DNA of 64,000 nt. It comes from Rhodospirillales bacterium (GTDB lineage: Bacteria > Pseudomonadota > Alphaproteobacteria > Rhodospirillales > WMHbin7). Made by a program: the position numbers and the translations under genes. Numbering within the stretch: the stretch's first letter is position 1; each line of letters starts with the position of its first letter. Below, one piece after another: positions 17,771 to 26,608 of the stretch. The DNA lies in NCBI GenBank assembly GCA_016215555.1, contig JACRJC010000005.1, positions 40,976-104,975 on the forward strand. Reading direction: 5' to 3'. The notes under the pieces were generated by a model. It was given only the letters and a program-made list of their open reading frames with translations, ran no database searches and had not been told where the DNA came from.

Positions 17771-18513
17771 GCGGCTCCGGCAAAGTCTTGTTGCTGGCGC
17801 CGCATCCCGACGACGAATTGGTGGGGGCCGCCATCGCCCTGGCGCGCGCCAGGGCGCAGGGTGTGGCGGTTTCCGTGCTGTTCCTGACCACCGGCATTCC
17901 CCAGGAATGCTGGCCGTGGGAAGGTAGCACTTATGCCAACCGCGTCCAGAAGCGGCGAGAAGAAGCCGGGAAAGTGGCCGAGCGGCTGGGCTTCGACATC
18001 GAGACCGCGCTGGAGATTCCCAGCCGCCGCCTGATCGGCCATCTCGACGGCTTGCGGGCCGTGCTCTCGAAGCTGAAGGCGGATCAGTTGTGGGTGCCGG
18101 CCTATGAAGGGGCTCATCAGGACCATGACGCCGCAAACGCCTTGGGCTTCTCGTTAAGAAGCCAGTTCGAGGTCATCGAATTCGCCGAATATAATTTCGC
18201 GGGCGGAGGCGTGATCGCCAACCGCTTTCCCGATGGCGACGGCGAGATTCTGGCGCTGACCCGGGAAGAAATGGACTTGAAGCGGCAACTGCTTGGCCTG
18301 TACGAAAGCGAGCGCGGCAATTTGGATTATGTCGGCTGCGTTCAGGAATGCCGGCGCCCTTTGGCTTTGTATGATTACGCTAGACCCGCGCATGAGGGCC
18401 GGCTGTTCCGCGAACGCTTCCATTGGGTACCTTTCCGCCATCCCAGAATCGATTGGATGGCGCAGGCCAACATCAACGCGGCGCTGTCGAAATTCACGTC
18501 GCGCTTTGCTTGA
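17767..18513 (+). CDS. PIG-L family (LmbE-like) N-acetyl-sugar deacetylase
   Basis: 248 residues. The zinc-binding motif is [15 protein letters not shown] (residue 11) and the second histidine pair is in [15 protein letters not shown] (about 118). LmbE/PIG-L enzymes deacetylate N-acetylglucosaminyl conjugates. Its position directly after a GT4 enzyme, with a 4-base overlap, suggests it acts on that enzyme's product. The 3' end overlaps panB on the other strand by 20 bases (convergent). Confidence 0.85.
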   Translation: MSGSGKVLLLAPHPDDELVGAAIALARARAQGVAVSVLFLTTGIPQECWPWEGSTYANRVQKRREEAGKVAERLGFDIETALEIPSRRLIGHLDGLRAVLSKLKADQLWVPAYEGAHQDHDAANALGFSLRSQFEVIEFAEYNFAGGGVIANRFPDGDGEILALTREEMDLKRQLLGLYESERGNLDYVGCVQECRRPLALYDYARPAHEGRLFRERFHWVPFRHPRIDWMAQANINAALSKFTSRFA

Positions 18514-19321
18514 CGCCAAAGCAATGTTCCATGGCCGGGAAGGTTCTGGCCTGAACCTCGCTTTGATAGGCGGCGAAGGCTGTTTCCACTGAAGGGGACA
18601 GTTCGGCGAAACGCTTCACGAAGCGCGGCTTGAAGGCGGCGAACAGGCCGACGGCGTCGTCGGCGACCAGGATCTGGCCGTCGCAGGCCGGCGAGGCGCC
18701 GATGCCGATGGTGGGGACGTTGACTTCCTTGGTGATGCGCCGGGCCAGTTCCTCGACCACGCCTTCGATGACCATGGCGAAGGCCCCGGCCTCGTCGATG
18801 GCCAGCGCGTCTTCATGGATGCGGCTGGCTTCCGACGAATCGCGGCCATGGGCGCGGAAGCCGCCGGCCACGTTCACCGCCTGCGGCAGCAGGCCGACAT
18901 GACCCATGACCGGAATGCCGCGCCGGGCCAGGAATTCGACGGTGGCGGCCATGGCGACGCCGCCCTCGATCTTGACGCCATGGGCACCGGTTTCGGCCAT
19001 GACGCGCGCCGCCGAGGCAAAGGCCTGTTCGGGCGAGGCCTCATAGGTTCCGAAGGGCAGGTCGACGATGACGCAAGAACCCGGCGCGCCGCGCCGCACC
19101 GCCTTGCCGTGCTCGATCATCATGTCGAGGCTGACGCCCAGCGTGCTGTCCATGCCGTAAAGGACCATGCCGACGGAATCGCCGACCAGCAGGAAATCGC
19201 AATAGGGGGCGGCCAGGCGCGCTTGCGGCGCCGTATAGAGCGATAGGCTGACGATGGGGGTTTTGCCCTTCATGGCCCGGATATCGGACGGCATCAGCCG
19301 CTTGGATGCTTTTTCGCTCAT
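18494..19321 (-). CDS. panB: 3-methyl-2-oxobutanoate hydroxymethyltransferase PanB
   Basis: 275 residues. First committed step of pantothenate synthesis: transfers a hydroxymethyl group from methylene-THF to 2-oxoisovalerate. Family segments are [72 protein letters not shown] and [20 protein letters not shown]. Metal-binding Asp in VGDS and catalytic Glu in the VIEGV strand are intact. panC is not beside it. The start at 19321 gives the standard N terminus. Confidence 0.96.
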   Translation of the reverse strand: MSEKASKRLMPSDIRAMKGKTPIVSLSLYTAPQARLAAPYCDFLLVGDSVGMVLYGMDSTLGVSLDMMIEHGKAVRRGAPGSCVIVDLPFGTYEASPEQAFASAARVMAETGAHGVKIEGGVAMAATVEFLARRGIPVMGHVGLLPQAVNVAGGFRAHGRDSSEASRIHEDALAIDEAGAFAMVIEGVVEELARRITKEVNVPTIGIGASPACDGQILVADDAVGLFAAFKPRFVKRFAELSPSVETAFAAYQSEVQARTFPAMEHCFGVKQSAT

Positions 19322-19357
19322 ATAGACCTCCGCTGCTTCCAGAGGTTATCTCGCATT

Positions 19358-19507
19358 TCAGCCTGGTCCGCAACCCGGACAGGCCTTGCACTTGTCCTTG
19401 CCTTCGGCATTTCTTTGGGCGCGGATGCAGCGCATGCGCCATAATTTACGGGCGAGCATGGCGACGGCGGCCAGGACGATCAATCCGACGACGATGTTCT
19501 CAACCAT
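19358..19507 (-). CDS. FeoB-associated Cys-rich membrane protein
   Basis: 49 residues: one N-terminal transmembrane helix (ENIVVGLIVLAAVAMLARKLW) followed by a short tail ending KCKACPGCGPG. This matches the small FeoB-associated Cys-rich proteins (FeoC-like position) found after feoB. They are thought to assist Fe(II) uptake, but no activity is established. The ATG at 19507 lies 4 bases after the feoB stop. Confidence 0.85.
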   Translation of the reverse strand: MVENIVVGLIVLAAVAMLARKLWRMRCIRAQRNAEGKDKCKACPGCGPG

Positions 19508-19511
19508 CTCA

Positions 19512-21407
19512 TCAGCCTCCGAAAAACGCCGTGGCGGCGCGGAAGGTGGCGAACGACGCGACATAGGCCAGCGTCGTCAGGAAGAAGAACATGATGAACG
19601 GCCACAGCCAGGAATTCAATTCACGTTTGACCACGCCCAGCGTGGCCATGCATTGCGGCGCGAAGACAAACCAGGCCAGAAGCGACAAGGCCGTCGGCAG
19701 GCTCCAAGATTGGGCCAGCACGCTGGCCAGCGAGCTTTGCAGCGCGTCTCCGGAATCGGACAGGGCATAGATGGTGCCGAGAACGCCCACCGCCACTTCG
19801 CGGGCCGCCATGCCCGGCACCAGGGCCATGGCGATCTGCCAGTTGAAGCCGATGGGGGCCAGAATGGGTTCCAGCGCATGGCCGATCATGCCGGCAATGG
19901 AATAGTTGATGGCCGGTTCGGTCGCATCCAAGGGCGCCGCCGGAAATGTGCCCAGGAACCAGACGATGATCATCAGGGCGAAAATGGTGGTGCCGGCCCG
20001 GGTCAGGAAGGCCTTGGCGCGGTCGTAAAGCCCCAGCGCCACATTGCGCGGGCGCGGCAGACGATAGGCGGGCAGCTCCATCAGCAAGGGTTCGCGGGCT
20101 CCCTTCAAGATGGTCTGCTTGAGAAGCAGGGCCACCAGCAGCGCCGACAGGATGCCCGCCGCGTAAAGGCCGAACATGACCAGGCCGGGCAGGCCGATCC
20201 AGCCGCCCATGACATTCTGGTTGGGCACGAAAGCGGCGATGATGAGCGTATAGACCGGCAGGCGGGCCGAGCAGGTCATCAGGGGGGCGATCATGATGGT
20301 GGCGATGCGGTCGGCGCGGTTCTCGATGGTGCGCGCCGCCATGATGCCGGGCACGGCGCAGGCGAAACTGGACAGCAGCGGAATGAAGGCGCGGCCATGC
20401 AGCCCGACGCCGCCCATCATCTTGTCGAGCAGAAAGGCGGCCCTGGCCATATAGCCGGAATCTTCCAGCAATTGGATGAACAAGAACAGAACCAGGATCT
20501 GCGGCAGGAAGATGACGACGCTGCCGACGCCGGCGATCACGCCATCGACGATCAGGCTTTTCAAGGCGCCGTCGGGCAACAGGCTGTTGATGGCCTCGGT
20601 CAAAAGGCCGATGCCGCCGTCGATCAGGTCCATCGGCCAGGCCGCCCAACTGAACACGGCCTGGAAGACGAAGAAAAGCAGGGCGAACAAGATGAACAGC
20701 CCCGCCGCCGGATGCAGCAGCAGCTTGTCCAGGCGGTGCGTCGCCGTATGGGGGCGGGCCGGCTTGCTGATGGCCTGGGCCAGAATGGCCTCGACCTCTC
20801 GGTGATAGTCGCGTAGATCGTGCGAGCTGGGCTCGGTCCATTCGCAAGCGCCATGATGCGGAATCAGGCCCTCGACCTCGGCAATGGGCAGGGTGCGGTC
20901 AATCTGGTTGACCAGACCCTGGATGCCTTCCTTGCGGATGGCGATGGTGGGCACGACCGGCACGCCCAGCGCCGCCGACAGTTCCGAAGCATCGACAGCC
21001 ATGCCCAGCTTTTCCGCCTCGTCCATCATGTTCAGGGCCAGAATGATGGGCAGGCCCAGCTTCTTCATTTCCAGAACCAGGCGCAGGTTCAAGCGCAGAT
21101 TGGTGGCGTCGGCGACGCAGATGATGGCGTCGGGAACGGCCTCGTCCTCCATCTTGCCCAGGACGACGTCGCGCGTCACTTCCTCGTCGGGCGAGCGGGC
21201 GCGCAGCGAATAGGTGCCGGGCAGATCGACCAGCTTGACCTTGGTGCCGGCGGGGCTGATGAACAGGCCTTCCTTGCGCTCGACCGTGACCCCGGCATAG
21301 TTGGCGACCTTCTGGCGCGACCCGGTCAGGGCGTTGAACAGCGCCGTCTTGCCGCAATTGGGATTGCCGACCAGGGCGACTTTGGGACTTAGTCTTTTCT
21401 TTTTCAT
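19512..21407 (-). CDS. feoB: Ferrous iron transporter FeoB
   Basis: 631 residues. The N-terminal G-protein domain has G1 GNPNCGKTALFNALTG (residue 15), G2 in GVTVERKEG, G3 DLPGTYSL and G4 NMMD. A GDI-like linker follows, then a C-terminal permease with about 8-11 membrane helices and two inverted Gate domains (around SGYMARAAFLLD, CAVPGIMAARTIE and the later ATLGVVKRELNSW). The length is shorter than E. coli FeoB (773 residues), mainly in the linker, as is common for alphaproteobacteria. feoA overlaps upstream by 4 bases and the Cys-rich protein follows. Confidence 0.96.
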   Translation of the reverse strand: MKKKRLSPKVALVGNPNCGKTALFNALTGSRQKVANYAGVTVERKEGLFISPAGTKVKLVDLPGTYSLRARSPDEEVTRDVVLGKMEDEAVPDAIICVADATNLRLNLRLVLEMKKLGLPIILALNMMDEAEKLGMAVDASELSAALGVPVVPTIAIRKEGIQGLVNQIDRTLPIAEVEGLIPHHGACEWTEPSSHDLRDYHREVEAILAQAISKPARPHTATHRLDKLLLHPAAGLFILFALLFFVFQAVFSWAAWPMDLIDGGIGLLTEAINSLLPDGALKSLIVDGVIAGVGSVVIFLPQILVLFLFIQLLEDSGYMARAAFLLDKMMGGVGLHGRAFIPLLSSFACAVPGIMAARTIENRADRIATIMIAPLMTCSARLPVYTLIIAAFVPNQNVMGGWIGLPGLVMFGLYAAGILSALLVALLLKQTILKGAREPLLMELPAYRLPRPRNVALGLYDRAKAFLTRAGTTIFALMIIVWFLGTFPAAPLDATEPAINYSIAGMIGHALEPILAPIGFNWQIAMALVPGMAAREVAVGVLGTIYALSDSGDALQSSLASVLAQSWSLPTALSLLAWFVFAPQCMATLGVVKRELNSWLWPFIMFFFLTTLAYVASFATFRAATAFFGG

Positions 21408-21694
21408 CGCTGGGGCTCGCTCAGCTTGTGAACGAGAATGGCGTCGGCCTCGGCGCGGCGCAGCGCCACCGTGCTGGTCCCGGCCCGCACAGCGATGGGA
21501 TCGCGCTTGGGAAAGCCTTCATGCAGGATTTCGACCTCTGTGCCCTCGACCAGTCCCATTTCGATCAGTCGGCGCTCCAACTCGCCCTTGCGCAGGGTGG
21601 TTTTGATGCCGGTTTCGTCAAGACCGACGATTTCGGCTTTGGCGCCCTTATGCAGGCTTCCCAGGGGTACGGGCTTTTGCTGAAGTTTCGGCAT
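21404..21694 (-). CDS. feoA: Ferrous iron transport protein FeoA
   Basis: 96 residues with an SH3-like FeoA fold: PLGSLHKGAKAEIVGLDETG and RRLIEMGLVEGTEVEILHEGFPKRDPIAVRAG-type pattern, with the conserved LxELGL-like turn as IEMGLVEGT. It is a cytosolic partner that modulates FeoB. It is first in the feoA-feoB-Cys-rich operon. No Shine-Dalgarno is seen just upstream; instead a Fur-like palindrome lies 9-25 bases before the ATG. Confidence 0.93.
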   Translation of the reverse strand: MPKLQQKPVPLGSLHKGAKAEIVGLDETGIKTTLRKGELERRLIEMGLVEGTEVEILHEGFPKRDPIAVRAGTSTVALRRAEADAILVHKLSEPQR

Positions 21695-21702
21695 GGGCGC
21701 AT

Positions 21703-21719
21703 TTGCGAATTACTTGCAA
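21703..21719. promoter_or_regulatory. Candidate Fur-family operator upstream of feoA
   Basis: The 17-base sequence TTGCGAATTACTTGCAA is a near-perfect palindrome (arms TTGC.A.T/A.T.GCAA) and fits the alphaproteobacterial Fur consensus TTGCAAATnATTTGCAA. It lies 9-25 bases upstream of the feoA ATG, where binding would block initiation. Iron-repressed feo expression is the natural inference. No footprint exists for this organism. Confidence 0.55.
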
Positions 21720-21759
21720 CCGATGTCAATTGAAAAAACGCCTATCCAAGCCTCGTCTT

Positions 21760-22410
21760 TCACAAGTCCTTGTTGATGAAACATTTTTCCATCCTGAGCC
21801 GGCGTCCGCACATCCAAGCGACGATGGGCCGGGAATGGGCCACGAGCAGGAATGACAGGCCGTGGGTTTGGCGGATATGGTCCAGCAAGGCCAAAATCTC
21901 GGCCTGGACGGTCATGTCCAGGGCGCTGGTCGGCTCGTCCAACAACAGTAATTTCGGATTTGTCATCAAGGCTCTGGCAATAACCACGCGTTGGCGCTGG
22001 CCGCCAGATAGCTGGTGCGGATAGCGGTTCAGCAAATCCAAAGGTAGGCCGACGCTGTCCATGGCTTCCTGGATGCGCGTTTGCGGATTCGCCAGCCGAT
22101 GAACGATCAGGGGTTCGGCCAATGCCCTGGCCACCGAATGGCGGGGATGAAGGGCGCCGTAGGGGTCCTGGAAGACCATGTTGAGAATCTTGCTGCGCTC
22201 CAATCCCGACAGGCTTTTCAGATCGCGGCCCTCGAAACGAATCTCGCCTTCATAGTCGATCAGTCCGGCGATGGCCCTTAAGATTGTGCTTTTGCCCGAG
22301 CCCGAAGGGCCGACCAGGCCCAGGCTTTCGCCGTCGTCGATGTCAAGGCACACCCGATCAACCAGCCTGCGGCCATCGATGCTGACGGAAAGGTTCCTGA
22401 CGCTCAGCAT
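21760..22410 (-). CDS. Peptide/nickel ABC transporter ATP-binding protein (DppF/NikE-like)
   Basis: 216 residues. Walker A GLVGPSGSGKSTILRAI (residue 32), signature LSGGQRQRVVIARAL (about 135), Walker B LLLLDEPTSALD and switch histidine in VAHSRP. It is the second ATPase of an oligopeptide/nickel-type importer. It is short: the C-terminal oligopeptide-binding extension (usually CxxRCP-containing, to about 270-320 residues) is missing. The start at 22410 overlaps the stop of the partner ATPase by 7 bases. Confidence 0.88.
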   Translation of the reverse strand: MLSVRNLSVSIDGRRLVDRVCLDIDDGESLGLVGPSGSGKSTILRAIAGLIDYEGEIRFEGRDLKSLSGLERSKILNMVFQDPYGALHPRHSVARALAEPLIVHRLANPQTRIQEAMDSVGLPLDLLNRYPHQLSGGQRQRVVIARALMTNPKLLLLDEPTSALDMTVQAEILALLDHIRQTHGLSFLLVAHSRPIVAWMCGRRLRMEKCFINKDL

Positions 22411-23129
22411 GGCATCCTCGGGATCGAGGCGATCAGGCGTTGGGTGAAGGGATGCAAAGGCGTTGCATCCGCCAACAGTTCCTCGACGATACGTCCTTCC
22501 TGCATGACCAGAATGCGGGGGCAATGCTCCAGCGCCAGGTCGATATCATGGGTGATGAGCAGCAGCGCCATGCCCTGCGCGCCGGCTTGGCGTTCGATCA
22601 AATCCATCACCTGGGCGGCCAGGTCGGGATCAAGCGCGCTGGTCGGTTCGTCGGCGATGAGAAGAAGGGGCGATTGGGCCAGCGTCATGGCCAGATAGGC
22701 CCGCTGTCCCTGGCCGCCCGACAATTGATGCGGATAGCGCGCGGCGATATCCGGGGCCAGGCCGACCTCGGCAAGCAGTTCCTCGACCGGCCTGGCTGTG
22801 ATCTCGCCGATCTGTTGGCGAATGGTCATGGTCGGGTGCAGCGAATAGCGGGGATCTTGCAGCATCAGGCCGATCTTGCGTCCGCGCAGGCGTCGCCAAT
22901 CGGCTTGTTTGGCGTTGCGCATGTCATGGCCGTCGATCTCGAACTTGTCAAAGGCGACGATGCCAGGCCCAGCCACCAGCCCCATCAGTGCCCGGCCCAG
23001 CGTGCTTTTGCCCGAGCCCGATTCGCCCACCAGCGCCACCTTTTCGCCCGCCCGCAGGGAGATGGAGGCGCCATCCACGGCCTTGCCGGCGCCGAAACGA
23101 ACCGACAGATTGCGGATTTCGATCAGCAT
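22404..23129 (-). CDS. Peptide/nickel ABC transporter ATP-binding protein (DppD/NikD-like)
   Basis: 241 residues. Walker A ALVGESGSGKSTLGRALMG (residue 34), Q-loop LMLQDPRYSLHPTMTI, signature LSGGQGQRAYLAMTLAQ, Walker B LLIADEPTSALDPDLAAQ and H-loop ITHDIDLALEH. The DppD-type arrangement includes the ending PLHPFTQRLIASIPRM. The ATG at 23129 overlaps the permease stop by 7 bases. As in its partner, the cysteine-containing C-terminal extension of DppD is absent, a trait of NikD-like members. Confidence 0.9.
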   Translation of the reverse strand: MLIEIRNLSVRFGAGKAVDGASISLRAGEKVALVGESGSGKSTLGRALMGLVAGPGIVAFDKFEIDGHDMRNAKQADWRRLRGRKIGLMLQDPRYSLHPTMTIRQQIGEITARPVEELLAEVGLAPDIAARYPHQLSGGQGQRAYLAMTLAQSPLLLIADEPTSALDPDLAAQVMDLIERQAGAQGMALLLITHDIDLALEHCPRILVMQEGRIVEELLADATPLHPFTQRLIASIPRMPC

Positions 23130-23941
23130 CGTTCCTGCCTGGGGTCTAGCATGTCGCGCAAGGCGTCGCCCAGCAGCGAGAATCCCAGCCCCGCCATCAC
23201 AATGGCAAGGCCAGGAAAACCGGCGATCCAGGGCGCATCGACCAGATGGGTGCGGCCCGCCGCCACCATGGCTCCCCATTCGGGGGCGGGAGGCTGAGCG
23301 CCCAGGCCCAGGAAACCCAGTCCGGCGGCGGCCAGAACGATCCCAGCCAGATCCAGGCTCAGGCGCACCAGCATCGAGGACAGGCCCAGAGGGGCGATGT
23401 GAACCAAGGCGATGCGCAATTCCGAAGCCCCGCACAGCCTGGCGGCGGCGATGAAATCGGCCTTGCGGGCCGACAGGGTTTCGGCCCGGGCCTGGCGGAC
23501 ATAGGGCGGCCAGGCGGTCAGCGCCACGGCGATGGCGGCATTCAACAATCCCGGACCCAATGCCGCCGCCAAGGCCAGGGCCAGAATCAGGCGCGGTACC
23601 GCCAAAGCGATGTCGGTGACATTCATCAGAATGGTTTCGGCCCAGCTACCCAGCGTTCCCGCCACCGCCCCCAGCAGCAGACCCAGGGGGGCGGCCAGCA
23701 GCGCCACCAGAAAAGCCAGTCCCAGGGTCGAGGCGGCTCCGGCCAGCGTGCGGGCCAGCACATCCCGGCCCAAGGCGTCGGTGCCGAACCAATGCTGGGC
23801 CGAGGGCGCCAGCAGGCGGGCCTCGAGATGGGTTTCAAGCGCCGCATCGGCCATCAGGGGCCCCAGCGCCGCGCCCAGCAGCAAGGGGGTCAGCAAGGCC
23901 AGGCCCAAAAGCGCCATCGGGTCCCTTAGCAGAGGCTTCAT
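23123..23941 (-). CDS. Peptide/nickel ABC transporter permease (DppC/NikC-like)
   Basis: 272 residues, about 6 membrane helices. Family features are the N-terminal GTDALGRDVLARTLAGAASTLGLA segment and the EAA-loop region ARAETLSARKADFIAAARLCGASELRIALVHIAPL, which contacts the ATPase. It overlaps the DppB-like permease upstream by 4 bases and the ATPase downstream by 7 bases. Confidence 0.92.
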   Translation of the reverse strand: MKPLLRDPMALLGLALLTPLLLGAALGPLMADAALETHLEARLLAPSAQHWFGTDALGRDVLARTLAGAASTLGLAFLVALLAAPLGLLLGAVAGTLGSWAETILMNVTDIALAVPRLILALALAAALGPGLLNAAIAVALTAWPPYVRQARAETLSARKADFIAAARLCGASELRIALVHIAPLGLSSMLVRLSLDLAGIVLAAAGLGFLGLGAQPPAPEWGAMVAAGRTHLVDAPWIAGFPGLAIVMAGLGFSLLGDALRDMLDPRQERC

Positions 23942-24927
23942 GCCGTCCTCGGGTCCAGCCGGCGCTGCATCATATCGGCCAGCAGATTGAGGCCGGCCAC
24001 CACCAGTCCGATCAGGATCGTGCCGCCCAGGATCGCCGCCATGTCGGCGGCCATTAAGGCTCCGGTCATGTAGGAGCCAAGCCCCGGCCAGGAAAAGACG
24101 GTTTCGGTCAGCACCGATCCTTCCAGCAGCGAGCAGAGAGCCAGCGCCAGAGTTGTCGCCAGAGGAGCCGCCGAGGCGCGCAGCGCATGGCCGAACACCA
24201 CCCGCCCTTCGCTTAGGCCCTTGGCCCTGGCGGTCAGGATGAAATCCTGGCCGAGCGCGTCCAGCATCAGGGCGCGGCTGGTGCGGGCGAACAAGGCCGA
24301 GGTGAACAGGCCCAGCGTCAGGGCGGGCAGGACCAGATGGGCCAAGGCGTCGCTGGCGATGTCGAGCCGTCCGGCCAGCAAGGAGTCGAGCAGAATGAAA
24401 CCGCTGATCCTAGGCGCCAGCCCTTCCAGATAGAAGCTGATGCGCCCCGGCCCCGGCATCCAGCCAAGGGCGGCATAGAAGATGTACAGCGCCATCAGCC
24501 CCAGCCAGAAGACCGGCACCGAATGGCCCAGCAGGGCGACCAGGCGGGCCAGATGATCGGGCCAGCGGCCCCGCCAATAAGCCCCGGCGACGCCCAAGGG
24601 CAGGCCGATGCCAAAACCGATCAGGGTGGCGGCCAAAGCCAGTTCGATGGTGGCGGGAAAGGCCAGGGCCAGATCGGACAGCACGTCCTGGCCGCTGAGG
24701 GTCGAGACGCCCAGATCGCCCGTCATCACGCGCCCCAAATGGCGGGCGAATTGTACCGGCCAGGGTTGATCCAATCCCAGCGTCTGGGCCGCGGCAAGCC
24801 TTGCCGCTTCCGAAGCCTTCTCGCCGGTCACGGCCAGCGTCGGATCGATGGGGGCGATTTTCATGAAAAGAAATGTGCAACCCAGCAGGGCCAAAAGCGT
24901 CAGCGGAAAAGTAAGAACTCTTCTCAC
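23938..24927 (-). CDS. Peptide/nickel ABC transporter permease (DppB/NikB-like)
   Basis: 329 residues, about 6 membrane helices. It starts with a GTG at 24927 whose GTGA overlaps the stop of the substrate-binding protein gene; the first residues (VRRVLTFPLTLLALLG) form helix 1, as in DppB. Other family segments are RQ/HLGRVMTGDLGVSTLSGQDVL, FPATIELALAATLIG, GLMALYIFYA and the EAA loop LDALGQDFILTARAKGLSEGRVVFGHALR. In-frame sequence upstream of 24927 is a shadow of the binding-protein gene. Confidence 0.92.
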   Translation of the reverse strand: MRRVLTFPLTLLALLGCTFLFMKIAPIDPTLAVTGEKASEAARLAAAQTLGLDQPWPVQFARHLGRVMTGDLGVSTLSGQDVLSDLALAFPATIELALAATLIGFGIGLPLGVAGAYWRGRWPDHLARLVALLGHSVPVFWLGLMALYIFYAALGWMPGPGRISFYLEGLAPRISGFILLDSLLAGRLDIASDALAHLVLPALTLGLFTSALFARTSRALMLDALGQDFILTARAKGLSEGRVVFGHALRASAAPLATTLALALCSLLEGSVLTETVFSWPGLGSYMTGALMAADMAAILGGTILIGLVVAGLNLLADMMQRRLDPRTA

Positions 24928-26507
24928 TTCTTCGCCTCTTTCTTCACGTCGGCAAAGCGCAGCGAGTCGAAGGCGAGCCCCGCCTTCAGTCCCGAAACCG
25001 TCGTGCGCACGGCCATGATCTGCATATCCTGGAACATCACGGCATAGGGCCCGTTCGCCAGCGCTTCTCGTTGCGCCTTTTCGTAAGCCGCCATCCGCGA
25101 CTTGGGATCGCGTTCGGATTTGGCGCCCTGGACCAGACCGGTCAGTTCGGGAATGTTCCAGCCATTGCGCCAGGCCAACAGGCGGAAGGGCGAGCCATCG
25201 GTATTGTCGGGATTCCAGGCGAAACCCTGGATGGTGGCGTGCGGATCGGGATAGTCGGGCGACCATTGGGCCAGGGTCAGCATATGGGCCCGGGCGCGAT
25301 AGCGGGTCAGCAATTGCTTGTTGTCCATCTGGACAAGCTCAAGCCCAATGCCGGCCTTGGCGAAATCGGCGGCGATGGCCTGGGCGATGTCGATCGACGG
25401 ACTGGCGGCGCGCACATCCAGCGTCAATGAAAGCCCCTTGCCATATCCCGCCTCGGCCAGCAGGCGCTTGGCTTCCTCGATGTTCTGTCGATAGGGGGTT
25501 TCGCTCAAAGCGCCGTGGAACCCCTTGGCCAGAATGGTCTGATGCACGGTCTTGCTGTCCTTCAGGACATTTCTGGCGATGCCGTCGTAATCGATCAGCA
25601 GCTTCAACGCGCGCCGCACCTTGGGATCGGCCAGCGCCTTCACCTTCATATTCATGCCCAGATAGACCAGCCCGCCCTGGGGAATGCGGTTGATGACGAT
25701 CTCGGGGCTGGCCGCCAGCTTGGCCAGATCGTCGGGCGACAGATTGCGGGCGATGTCCAGATCGCCCTTTTCCAGCATCAGGCGCTGGACCGAGCTTTCC
25801 GGCACATGGCGAAGCGCTAGGCGCTCGATGGCCGGGGCGCCCTGATAATGGCCGGCGAAGCGGCTAAGGATCAGTCCCTGCCCGGGACGCCAGAGTTCAA
25901 GGCGAAAGGGGCCCGAGCCGCCGTCATGCATGCGCAGCCAGGTGCTGGCGAAATCGCCGTTCTTCTCGACCGAAGCGCCCAGGCGCGAATCGACGACCGA
26001 GGCGGCGTAGCAAGACAGGATGTTGAAGACCAGGCTGGGCGACAGCGCGTCGCCCAGATCCAGCACGAAGGTCTGCTCGCCCTCGGCCCGGGCGCGCAGC
26101 GTCACATTCTGCGGGGTCAGGCCAAGCTGGCTTAGCAATTGAGCGCCGCCCCGATCCAGCTTGACGGCGCGGGCGAAGGACCAGGCCACATCCTCGGCGC
26201 TGACCGTCTTTCCGGAATGGAATTTGGCGTTTTTTCTGAGGGTGAAGACGAATTGCCGACCGTCGGCCGAGAGTCTCCAGCTTTCGGCCAGGGCCGGTTT
26301 GGGCTGGCCGTTGCCCATATCGATCAGGCGGTCATAAAGATTGGCGACGATTTCCCCCCCCGAGACCTCGAAGACTTCCGCCGGATCGAGGGTGGCCAGA
26401 TCGTCGAGCCGTTGGCCGATCATCAGCACATTGGCCGGGGCCTGGGCCCAGGCCGGGAGGGCAAAGGCCAGGAACAGGGCGCATATTAGAGTGCGAGCAT
26501 GAAACAT
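24924..26507 (-). CDS. Peptide/nickel ABC transporter substrate-binding protein (SBP_bac_5)
   Basis: 527 residues with a signal peptide (MFHARTLICALFLAFALPAWAQA). The mature cluster C binding-protein fold contains the family signature region around AESWRLSADGRQFVFTLRKNAKFHSGKTVSAEDVAWSF. It is the first gene of a five-gene importer operon (binding protein, two permeases, two ATPases), all overlapping. No ligand can be named; dipeptides, oligopeptides, opines and nickel chelates are all possible. A mature-region feature is a high content of alanine and leucine but no cysteine lipobox, so it is a soluble periplasmic protein. Confidence 0.92.
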   Translation of the reverse strand: MFHARTLICALFLAFALPAWAQAPANVLMIGQRLDDLATLDPAEVFEVSGGEIVANLYDRLIDMGNGQPKPALAESWRLSADGRQFVFTLRKNAKFHSGKTVSAEDVAWSFARAVKLDRGGAQLLSQLGLTPQNVTLRARAEGEQTFVLDLGDALSPSLVFNILSCYAASVVDSRLGASVEKNGDFASTWLRMHDGGSGPFRLELWRPGQGLILSRFAGHYQGAPAIERLALRHVPESSVQRLMLEKGDLDIARNLSPDDLAKLAASPEIVINRIPQGGLVYLGMNMKVKALADPKVRRALKLLIDYDGIARNVLKDSKTVHQTILAKGFHGALSETPYRQNIEEAKRLLAEAGYGKGLSLTLDVRAASPSIDIAQAIAADFAKAGIGLELVQMDNKQLLTRYRARAHMLTLAQWSPDYPDPHATIQGFAWNPDNTDGSPFRLLAWRNGWNIPELTGLVQGAKSERDPKSRMAAYEKAQREALANGPYAVMFQDMQIMAVRTTVSGLKAGLAFDSLRFADVKKEAKK

Positions 26508-26608
26508 AGGCCAAGTTTTTCATGCCCAGGCCCTTCTGTCACGCTTGATGCTTGACAGGGAGGGGGGGCGTCCCTTTTCTTGTCGGACTTCTTGAAGGAG
26601 AAAGATTG

